From Paulinella micropora (Eukaryota > Cercozoa > Imbricatea > Euglyphida), in NCBI GenBank assembly GCA_009731375.1, contig BJOX01000275.1, positions 452,837 through 516,836 of the forward strand: DNA of 64,000 nt, in the 5' to 3' direction. Every line of letters begins with the position of its first letter. Position 1 is the first letter of the stretch. Made by a program: the position numbers and the translations under genes. The notes beneath the pieces are model-generated. The model was not told the DNA's origin. It was given only the letters and a program-made list of their open reading frames with translations, and did no database searches. This document shows positions 1 through 28,739 of this stretch, one piece after another.

Positions 1-1478
<1,478 letters not shown>

Positions 1479-1480
<2 letters not shown>

Positions 1481-1500
1481 TATATCTATCTACCTATCTG

Positions 1501-1560
<60 letters not shown>

Positions 1561-1591
1561 CCTACCTATCTATCTATCTACCTATCAATCA

Positions 1592-1632
<41 letters not shown>

Positions 1633-1685
1633 CCTATCAATCTATCAATCTATCTATCTATCTATCTATCTATCTATGTATCTAG

Positions 1686-1751
<66 letters not shown>

Positions 1752-1773
1752 GTCTGTCTGTCTGTCTGTCTTC

Positions 1774-1820
<47 letters not shown>

Positions 1821-1845
1821 TCTATCTACCTACCTACCTACCTAC

Positions 1846-1932
<87 letters not shown>

Positions 1933-1939
1933 CCTATCA

Positions 1940-1976
<37 letters not shown>

Positions 1977-2289
1977 CCTATCTACCTGCCTACCTACCTA
2001 CCTACCTATCTATCTATCAATCTACCTATCTATCTATCTATCTATCTACCTACCTATCTATCTACCTACCTATCTATCTATCTACCTATCTATCTATCTA
2101 CCTATCTATATATCTATCTATCTATCTGTCTATCTATCTATCCACCTATCTATCTATCTATCTATCTATCTATCTGTCTATCTGTCTATCTATCTATCTA
2201 TATATCTATCTACCTATCTATCTACCTACCTATCTATCTACCTATCTATCTATCTACCTATCTATCTATCTATCTATCTATCTATCCAC

Positions 2290-2331
<42 letters not shown>

Positions 2332-2376
2332 GTCTATCTGTCTATCTATCTATCTATCTATCTATCTATCAATCAG

Positions 2377-2444
<68 letters not shown>

Positions 2445-2445
2445 A
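1479..2445. repeat. (CTAT)n array with CTAC and CTGT variants
   Basis: About 970 bases of CTAT tetranucleotide with scattered CTAC, CTGT and CAAT units. It is open in all three forward frames, because the CTAT repeat on this strand contains no stop triplet. The Leu-Ser-Ile-Tyr frames are therefore artefacts of the repeat. Confidence 0.98.
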
Positions 2446-2850
2446 GCCATACGCCTATAAGTCACATGCCGAAATAGCGACGGGAAGCACAATCCTGTTC
2501 CCTCAGGGTGCCCTTTCTCGCTTGTTGAGCCCGGAATAAAACCCACAGTGCTCTGTCGGTTTATACTAGACTGTCGAACAGTCTCGAAACTCCATCTGCT
2601 TACTGGGCCCTCTGTAATGGAGGTGGGAGCTCGTTCTGCAAGGGGCTTTTATGGAGCGAGCTCTGGCCCCGCCTGGTACTAGGGAGATTTGGTATTGCCT
2701 GTATCAGTCCCTTCCGTGCAAACATCACGGCTTAGCTGGGTATCGGGTTAATAATACTTTACCCACAGACTTCCTTGGTTGACGAAATCAGAAGCTCCTT
2801 TTTTCTGACATTAGTCGATATTTCATCTATCTATCTATAACCTGCGCTGC
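2446..2850. other. Unique island of about 400 bp, likely old transposon remnant
   Basis: Non-repeat sequence with no convincing gene. It carries short perfect hairpins: GACTGT/ACAGTC around 2,570, and GAGCTCG (2,627-2,633) pairing with CGAGCTC (2,657-2,663). Its right end (about 2,753-2,822) recurs almost unchanged at 54,200-54,269, so at least that part is a dispersed repeat. Confidence 0.6.
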
Positions 2851-4000
<1,150 letters not shown>

Positions 4001-4010
4001 NNNNNNNNNN

Positions 4011-4726
<716 letters not shown>

Positions 4727-4894
4727 TAGTGTAGTGTAGTGTAGCGTACTTTGGTGAGTAGCTGGTAGCGAGAGATGCGTTGTATAGGTGCGAGTGTATG
4801 TGTGTGTGTGTGTGTTGTTGTGTTGTGCAGTGTAGTGTAGTGTACTTTGGTGAGTAGCTGGTAGCGAGGGATGCGTTGTCTTGGTGCGAGTGTA

Positions 4895-4932
<38 letters not shown>

Positions 4933-5040
4933 GGTGTGTTGTGTAGTGTAGTGTAGCGTACTTTGGTGAGTAGCTGGTAGCGAGGGATGCGTTGTATAGG
5001 TGAAATGAGCAGGGAGGGGAAGGTCACATTGTGAAGCACC
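4727..5040. repeat. Three-copy block repeat spaced by (GT)n
   Basis: A roughly 65-base unit (GTAGTGTAG, then TACTTTGGTGAGTAGCTGG, then GAGGGATGCGTTG) is present three times, starting near 4,730, 4,827 and 4,942. The copies are separated by short (TG)n arrays. Confidence 0.85.
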
Positions 5041-7044
<2,004 letters not shown>

Positions 7045-7306
7045 NNNNNNNNNNNNNNNNNNNNNNNNNNNNNNNNNNNNNNNNNNNNNNNNNNNNNNNN
7101 NNNNNNNNNNNNNNNNNNNNNNNNNNNNNNNNNNNNNNNNNNNNNNNNNNNNNNNNNNNNNNNNNNNNNNNNNNNNNNNNNNNNNNNNNNNNNNNNNNNN
7201 NNNNNNNNNNNNNNNNNNNNNNNNNNNNNNNNNNNNNNNNNNNNNNNNNNNNNNNNNNNNNNNNNNNNNNNNNNNNNNNNNNNNNNNNNNNNNNNNNNNN
7301 NNNNNN

Positions 7307-8735
<1,429 letters not shown>

Positions 8736-8829
8736 TGAATTTTCTGGCAGTAGGCCTGCATAGCCTTCCCTTCACTTAGCTTAGCAGCCAACGCACTCCT
8801 CTCTAACAGCGAAAACAGATAGATAGATA

Positions 8830-9007
8830 AGGAAAAAAAAAAGGTGAAGAATTTCGGCCAAATCAAATTTTGGCAAAAACACAACGTATCTTGCGGTGAA
8901 AAGACAGGAAGAATTCCGGCCACCCAAAGTTTTGTGCAAAAACAACGTATTCTGCGGGTGAAAATCACTGGCGGAAATATTTCCTGGCCAAAATTTTCAC
9001 TCGTCCT
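8830..9007. mobile_element. MITE-like element, copy A (TA-flanked)
   Basis: About 178 bp, flanked by TA on both sides (8,828-8,829 and 9,008-9,009). Its right end reads GGCCAAAATTTTCACTCGTCCT, matching in inverted orientation the left end of the copy at 52,985-53,155. The interior (AAAGTTTTGTGCAAAAACAA and flanks) is shared by all three copies. Inverted termini, TA flanks and lack of coding capacity fit a Tc1/mariner-type miniature element. Its left terminus is degraded into a poly-A run. Confidence 0.75.
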
Positions 9008-9081
9008 TAGATAGTTATCCTAGTACTTGCATTAGCTCGGGATGGCTGCCAACACACTCCTTTCTAATAGCCAAACACATA

Positions 9082-9205
9082 AAGACGAGTGAAAAATTTC
9101 GGCCAGGAAATATTTCGGCCAGTGATTTTTCACCCGCACAATACGCTGTTTTTGCACAAAACTTTGGGTGGCCGGAATTCCTTTCTTTCTTTTCACCGCA
9201 AGATA

Positions 9206-9208
<3 letters not shown>
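9082..9208. mobile_element. MITE-like element, copy B, inverted and truncated
   Basis: Reverse-oriented relative to copy A, with the same interior read backwards. It starts after a TA with a degenerate terminus and is cut by a poly-T run at 9,209 and the gap 9,259-9,609. The spacer before it repeats the sequence before copy A (the CCAACACACTCC-like stretch at 9,049 and 8,787), so the flank was duplicated too. Confidence 0.7.
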
Positions 9209-9256
<48 letters not shown>

Positions 9257-10066
9257 CANNNNNNNNNNNNNNNNNNNNNNNNNNNNNNNNNNNNNNNNNN
9301 NNNNNNNNNNNNNNNNNNNNNNNNNNNNNNNNNNNNNNNNNNNNNNNNNNNNNNNNNNNNNNNNNNNNNNNNNNNNNNNNNNNNNNNNNNNNNNNNNNNN
9401 NNNNNNNNNNNNNNNNNNNNNNNNNNNNNNNNNNNNNNNNNNNNNNNNNNNNNNNNNNNNNNNNNNNNNNNNNNNNNNNNNNNNNNNNNNNNNNNNNNNN
9501 NNNNNNNNNNNNNNNNNNNNNNNNNNNNNNNNNNNNNNNNNNNNNNNNNNNNNNNNNNNNNNNNNNNNNNNNNNNNNNNNNNNNNNNNNNNNNNNNNNNN
9601 NNNNNNNNNATAGATGGATGGATAGATGGATGGATGGATGGATGGATGGATGGATGGATGGATGGATGGATAGATAGATGGATAGATGGATGGATAGATG
9701 GATAGATGGATAGATGGATGGATGGATGGATGGATGGATGGATGGATAGATGGATAGATGGATGGATGGATGGATGGATGGATGGATGGATGGATGGATA
9801 GATGGATAGATGGATGGATAGATGGATGGATGGATGGATGGATGGATGGATAGATGGATGGATGGATGGATGGATGGATGGATAGATGGATGGATGGATG
9901 GATGGATGGATGGATGGATGGATGGATGGATGGATGGATAGATGGATGGATGGATGGATGGATGGATGGATAGATGGATGGATGGTTGGATGGATGGATG
10001 GTTGGATGGATGGATGGATGGATGGATGGATGGATGGATAGATGGATAGATGGAAAGATAGATAGG

Positions 10067-10153
<87 letters not shown>

Positions 10154-10457
10154 GTAGGTAGGTAGATAGATAGGTAGGTAGGTAGATAGGTAGGTAGGTA
10201 GGTAGGTAGGTAGGTAGGTAGGTCTCCTCCTGCCTCCTTGTCCTTTTTATTCTCCTCCTCTTCCTCCTCCTCCTCCTCCTCCTCTCTTCTTCTTTTCTTC
10301 TTCTTCTTCTCCTCCTCCTCCTCCTCCTCCTCCTTCTCCTCCTCCTCCTTCTTCTCCTTCTTCTTCTTCTTCTTCTTCATCCTCCTCATCCTCCTCCTCC
10401 TTCTTTTTCTTCTTCTTCTTCTTCTTCTTCTTCTTCTTCTTCTTCTTCTTCTTCCTC

Positions 10458-10492
<35 letters not shown>

Positions 10493-10950
10493 CCCCCCCC
10501 CCCCCCNNNNNNNNNNNNNNNNNNNNNNNNNNNNNNNNNNNNNNNNNNNNNNNNNNNNNNNNNNNNNNNNNNNNNNNNNNNNNNNNNNNNNNNNNNNNNN
10601 NNNNNNNNNNNNNNNNNNNNNNNNNNNNNNNNNNNNNNNNNNNNNNNNNNNNNNNNNNNNNNNNNNNNNNNNNNNNNNNNNNNNNNNNNNNNNNNNNNNN
10701 NNNNNNNNNNNNNNNNNNNNNNNNNNNNNNNNNNNNNNNNNNNNNNNNNNNNNNNNNNNNNNNNNNNNNNNNNNNNNNNNNNNNNNNNNNNNNNNNNNNN
10801 NNNNNNNNNNNNNNNNNNNNNNNNNNNNNNNNNNNNNNNNNNNNNNNNNNNNNNNNNNNNNNNNNNNNNNNNNNNNNNNNNNNNNNNNNNNNNNNNNNNN
10901 NNNNNNNNNNNNNNNNNNNNNNNNNNNNNNNNNNNNCCCCCCCCCCCCCC
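9209..10950. repeat. Poly-T, GGAT, GGTA, TCC/TTC arrays and poly-C around gaps
   Basis: Poly-T of about 48 bases (9,209-9,256), gap 9,259-9,609, (GGAT)n at 9,610-10,055, (GATA)n/(GGTA)n to 10,222, (TCC)n/(TTC)n to 10,480, then poly-C that runs into the gap 10,507-10,936 and continues on the other side. The gap probably hides a long C tract or related repeat. Confidence 0.95.
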
Positions 10951-11479
10951 TCCTCCTCCTCCTCCTTTCTCGCTACTAGCAACCAGAGTACGTTGCCACG
11001 TATGTAGTATAGGTCTTGAAGAATTGAGAGTAGTGGAAGAGCAGATCGCCGATGCAAGTCGCAGTTCCGCGCTCTATAAAAGCGTAACGAACTTCCAGAT
11101 CCTGGGAAATAGTTAGGTAGGTAGGTAGGTAGGTAGGTAGGTAGGTAAGATAGATAGATAGATCGCCGAAGTTTGGTAGGTAGGTAGGTAGGTCGGTAGG
11201 TAGGTAGGTAGGTAGGTAAGATAGACAGATAGATGGCCGATGCAGGGCGCAGTGCTGTGCTCCATTACTACCTAACTATCTACTACCTACCTACTCACTA
11301 CCTACCTAATTGCCTTTTACCTACATGCCTACCCTACTGAGCACGTGACGTACCTTCAGGTGCTGAGAGATAGGCACCTAGGTAGGTAGCTTGATAGATC
11401 GACACATCTATCTGTCTATGTATTTCCATTCATCTACCTATCTGTCTATCTGTGCGTGTACCAAAAGAAACTGCTGGTT

Positions 11480-11556
<77 letters not shown>

Positions 11557-11641
11557 CGCTGAAAAGATCTATCCCTTTACCCATCTACCCATCTATCTCT
11601 CTACCCATACAAATATCTCTCCATCTCTCCGTGTTTTTTTT

Positions 11642-11674
<33 letters not shown>

Positions 11675-11840
11675 GTTACCGCCAGAAACTGCTGGTTGAC
11701 GGGTATCAGCGAGTGAAGGGCTGAAAACAGCAGCTCGTGATGCTCTTTAGAAATCTTTGGCGCATCCACAGAACTGCACGTGCAGGACGTAGGGGCAAGC
11801 AAATGTTATTCTGCTTATACATGCATACTTACATACACAG
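10951..11840. other. Unique islands among GGTA, GA and GTT repeats
   Basis: Unique pieces at about 10,970-11,110, 11,255-11,400 and 11,676-11,835. One piece (TCGCCGATGCAAGTCGCAG at about 11,047) recurs diverged at about 11,234. AGAAACTGCTGGTTGA occurs at about 11,466 and 11,686, the two copies flanking (GA)n and (GTT)n. No gene is recognised. Confidence 0.6.
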
Positions 11841-11861
11841 CATACCTACCTACATATCTAT

Positions 11862-11892
<31 letters not shown>

Positions 11893-11920
11893 CATACACA
11901 CATATACATACATACATACA

Positions 11921-11952
<32 letters not shown>

Positions 11953-12051
11953 CATACATACATACATACATACATACATACATGCATTATATATATATAT
12001 ATATACATATTTATATATACATATATGAACCGCATAACTCGACGTAAGCCC

Positions 12052-12098
<47 letters not shown>

Positions 12099-12149
12099 AT
12101 ATATATATTGTATATATATATATATACATACATACATACATACATACAT
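11841..12149. repeat. (ATAC)n and (AT)n arrays with one reversed unique block
   Basis: ACAT and AT repeats. At about 12,026-12,055 lies a reverse-complement copy of the block found nine times at 18,640-19,990 (its core is CTTACGTGGAGTTATGCGG on the other strand). Confidence 0.85.
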
Positions 12150-12320
12150 ACATGTTATGGTCAGACCGTTCCTGTCGGTCGGGGTTTAGTGGCTCATACA
12201 TACATATATACATACATACATACATACATACATACATACATACATACATACATACATACATGCATACATACATACATACATACATACATGTTATGGGCAG
12301 ACTGTTCCTGTCGGTCGGGG

Positions 12321-12352
<32 letters not shown>

Positions 12353-12517
12353 AATACATATATACATACATACATATATACATACATACATATATACATA
12401 CATACATATATACATACATACATACATACATACATACATACATACATACATAGTTATGGGCAGACCGTTCCTGTCGGTCGGGGTTTACATACACACATAC
12501 ATACATACATACATACA

Positions 12518-12549
<32 letters not shown>

Positions 12550-12599
12550 CATACATACATACATACATGTTATGGACAGACCGTTCCTGTAGGTCGGGG

Positions 12600-12631
<32 letters not shown>

Positions 12632-12782
12632 CATACATACATGTTATGGTCAGACCGTTCCTGTCGGTCGGGGTTTAGTACATACATACATACATACATA
12701 CAGACATACATATATACATACATATATACATACATACATACATACATCTTATGGTCAGACCGTTCCTGTCGGTCGGGGTATA

Positions 12783-12816
<34 letters not shown>

Positions 12817-12834
12817 CATACATACATACATACA

Positions 12835-12865
<31 letters not shown>

Positions 12866-12905
12866 TATGGAATGACCGTTCCTGTCGGTCGGGGTTTAGT
12901 GGCTC
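12150..12905. repeat. Seven-copy 34-bp block spaced by (ACAT)n
   Basis: A 34-base unit beginning TTATGGTCAGACCG is found near 12,154, 12,290, 12,454, 12,569, 12,643, 12,750 and 12,865, with one to four changes per copy. Its core GACCGTTCCTGTCGGTC can form a 5-bp stem with a 7-nt loop. Spacers are ACAT arrays of variable length. The last copy is followed by the next block family. Confidence 0.92.
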
Positions 12906-12978
12906 CTCGAACAAGCGAACCAGTTGCTGCAATGTCCTGCGTGAACATAACAATAGCAAATAGGCTTGATGATGTTGA

Positions 12979-13012
<34 letters not shown>

Positions 13013-13114
13013 GGTGGTGATCATGATGAATATGATGGAAACACGCGAATCAGTTGCTGCAATGTCCTGCGTGAACATAACAATAGCAAATAGGCTTGAT
13101 GATGTTGATGTTGT

Positions 13115-13148
<34 letters not shown>

Positions 13149-13263
13149 GGTGGTGGTGATGATGATGATGGTCGTGGTGGTGGTGATGATGATGATGATG
13201 GAAACAAGCGAACCAGTTGCTGCAATGTCCTGCGTGAACACATAGGCTTGATGATGTTGATGT

Positions 13264-13301
<38 letters not shown>

Positions 13302-13568
13302 GTGTGGTGGTGGTGGTGGTGATGGTGATGATGATGATGGAAACAAGCGAACCAGTTGCTGCCAATTTCCTGCGTGAACATAACAACAGCAAATAGGCTT
13401 GATGATGTTGATGTTGATGATGATGGTGGTGGTGGTGGTGGTGGTGATGATGATGATGGTGGTGGTGGTGGTGGTGGTGGTGATCATGATGATGATGGAA
13501 ACAAGCGAATCAGTTGCTGCAATGTCCTGCGTGAACATAACAATAGCAAATAGGCTTGATGATGGTGA

Positions 13569-13602
<34 letters not shown>

Positions 13603-13740
13603 GGTGGTGGTGGTGATGATGATGATGGTGGTGGTGGTGGTGGTGGTGGTGGTGATGATGATGATGGAAACAAGCGAACCAGTTGCTGCAATGTCCTGGC
13701 AGAGAAGACAAAAGATAGTGAACGTAACTACAGCAAATAG

Positions 13741-13750
<10 letters not shown>
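12906..13750. repeat. Six-copy 60-bp block spaced by (ATG)n/(GTG)n
   Basis: A unit containing CAGTTGCTGCAATGTCCTGC and AACAATAGCAAATAGGC is found near 12,912, 13,044, 13,204 (internally shortened), 13,343, 13,500 and 13,674 (altered 3' half). Copies are separated by ATG/GTG trinucleotide arrays of different length. Confidence 0.92.
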
Positions 13751-15445
<1,695 letters not shown>

Positions 15446-16156
15446 TGGGTTAGCATGATAGGTGATAAATTTGAGAAAGAGTTTCTTGCAGTTTGACCAT
15501 GTCCCTCTCGGATTTGGTGGGCAGGGTGCCCTTGCTGTGCATGACGCTTCAGCTTCTGCCAGATCTGCACAATAGTCACAAACAGTCACAAACGCGTAAC
15601 ACAAACAGAAGCGGCTTCAATGACTGAACAGGCAGATAACAGAGAAACAGTTGTTTCAATCGAAACTCTGTGTGTGAATGAAGGCAAGGAAATGTCCGTT
15701 TGAATCTCTTCACGTCTTGTCCACTTCAAATCGATGCAATACCCGGTCGGCCCAGGACCATGGGTGTACGCAAATACCGTGTTTCAGGGTGCAAAATTTC
15801 CACAACAAATGCCAATCCACTTTCGTTAAGTCTGTCTCCACTTGTGGGTGTCCAGATCCTTGGGAACGAACCTTTCTTCATTTTGCATGTTTTGGTTTTC
15901 TTCAATGATGAATTCAAAGATGCTCCTTCATTTGCTGGCTTCACCGATGCTCACTCATAATCTTTTCCCTTGGCTTGGCTGTTGCTGCCTAACCCATTTT
16001 TGTTTGCTTGTTCTGTAGCCCCGCATCGTTCGGGAAACGCACTGCTGTGGTACGTGTCGGCTCGCAATGCTATGACCACCAATTTCACTGACCCTCATCA
16101 TCTCCTGAAATATTAGCACAAGTTTCAGTGAAACTTGCCAAGCTTCTGGTCTTCGT
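15446..16156 (+). other. Unique region upstream of PAN3; possible small exon
   Basis: About 700 bases of normal-complexity sequence before PAN3. It has an acceptor-like TTTCTTGCAG at about 15,481-15,490 and an open frame from an ATG at 15,763 to a stop at 15,958-15,960 (66 residues, with a hydrophobic stretch around FFILHVLVFF). I do not recognise this product; it could be a last exon of an upstream gene or chance. An in-frame TGA about 50 bases before the PAN3 ATG separates it from PAN3. Confidence 0.35.
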
Positions 16157-27130
<10,974 letters not shown>

Positions 27131-27722
27131 TTCAGCCCCTCTTTCTTCCGGGCCGTGCAGTTTAATTCCTGTGCAGCGTAGAAAAGAGTTAGCGTCCGCC
27201 TGATCTGCTGGCACCGTGGCCCCATGGTTCGAGTTTACTGCTATGATTTCCTACAACGACATGCCAGAAGCAAAATCTTGCACCAAAGCCCGATGGTCAG
27301 CAACGCTTGTGTTTGAATTTCTACCCGTGAGCAGTTCATGTTGCACATACATCTAGTGAGTAACATCATCGACAACCCAGACCGGCCTGTGACTTCCATG
27401 GAGGGTTTTCTTACTTTTGGTTAGCACGAACATGCTGACCTTTCAAATGTTAAAATCCTATTGTAAATTCAAACTAGCTGTGTTCCTTCCCTCTATTCAA
27501 TTTATCTGGTTCTCTTCTCTCTGCTATTAATATTAATATTAAACTTATTTTTACGCAAGCACTGTTTTAATAGACTACTAGCCGGCTAACATTATTAATA
27601 TCACATAAAATAATGCCGGTTAATATTAATATTAATATCGAAACTTGAAACAACGATATTAGCTGAGCCTCCGTGCTACTAGTACTATGATTAATAGTAG
27701 ACTCGGAGGACGGAGCCTACGG
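27131..27722. other. PAN3 3' flank, AT-rich, no gene
   Basis: Intergenic sequence between the PAN3 stop and the LTR element. It has several TAATATTAATATT runs, a foldback around CCGGCTAACATTATT / AATAATGCCGG (about 27,580-27,620) and another around GAGCCTCCG / CGGAGG (about 27,665-27,710). A stretch near 27,550 (TTTACGCAAGCACTGTTT) recurs at about 55,762. No coding region is seen. Confidence 0.6.
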
Positions 27723-27970
27723 TGTAGGCATCACCCCCCGGATAGCCGGTAAAAAGTACAGTTTTCTGGTGTCAGGTGCACCTAGTTTTTTTCCCAGTAT
27801 TTTCAATATCGTTTGGCCGGATTTGACCTAATGCCATTTTAACCTTGGTCTGTTGCCGTTTTCTTTTCTGCTTCACTGAGCTAATAATAACGAGACATCA
27901 TTCTCTTTTGGGGATTTGTGTCTGCTTGTATTACCGATTTTTTATTGAGCTATCTTCGGGGATTGTAATA
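27723..27970 (+). repeat. 5' LTR
   Basis: Begins TGTAGGCATCACCCCCCGG and ends GGGATTGTAATA. It matches 40,246-40,497 along its whole length, with roughly 16-20 substitutions and small indels by eye. The end TA instead of CA looks like a point change. Confidence 0.85.
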
Positions 27971-27988
27971 TTGGAGTCACCAGCACAA
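27971..27988 (+). promoter_or_regulatory. Putative primer-binding site
   Basis: TTGGAGTCACCAGCAC directly follows the LTR. The TGG is placed to pair with the CCA end of a tRNA; which tRNA is unknown to me. Confidence 0.4.
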
Positions 27989-28739
27989 GGCTGATTTCTT
28001 TTCTGGCTTGTTTTTGGCACAGCAGAAAGAAAAATTGGACAGACCTATCTCTTCTGAGTAGGTGTTCCAAAAAACAAATACTCCAGCACATCCCCACACA
28101 GCTCTTTTTGCAAAACTAGACATCTAGGCGTTTGTGAGTAGGTGTCTCAGTACCCTCTTCACAGCCTGTATCGGTGTACTCACAAGGAGGCCAGACACCA
28201 GACCTCGTAGCTGTTCTTTTGTTCTCTCTTGAGATAGAGACAGAGTAGGTCAACAGACGTACAAACAAACACTCACAGTTACAAACAAACTTGAAGGACA
28301 CGAGCGTAGTACTCTACCTTTCAAGTCTGTGCACTTTGTTACCTCTCAAACCACACACATCAGAGTATTTTTGCAAATCTCTGACTGTCTTTCGACTAAT
28401 AGGTCTGAACAAGTGTCAGACGACAGTCGACTTCTCAAGGAGTGCTTCTCTAGCCTCTTTGACATTATCTGTACATAGGTCCTCGTACCTCATAACAGAT
28501 ACAACAACAAAAAGAGAAAAAGAAAAGAGGAGTGGAGAAGGAGATCAAATTTTCAGAGAAAGTCGTACAGATTACTTCTTTCTCACAAAAAAAAAAAAAA
28601 AAAACACATAAGACATAGAGGTGAGACGCTCTCTCTCTATACTGTCTTTTCGTTTTTTCTCTCTATTCGTTCCTCATAGACGAACAGAGCAATTACTGGG
28701 TAGAAACAACTCTGTCTCATCCGTATTCCTTCAGCATCC

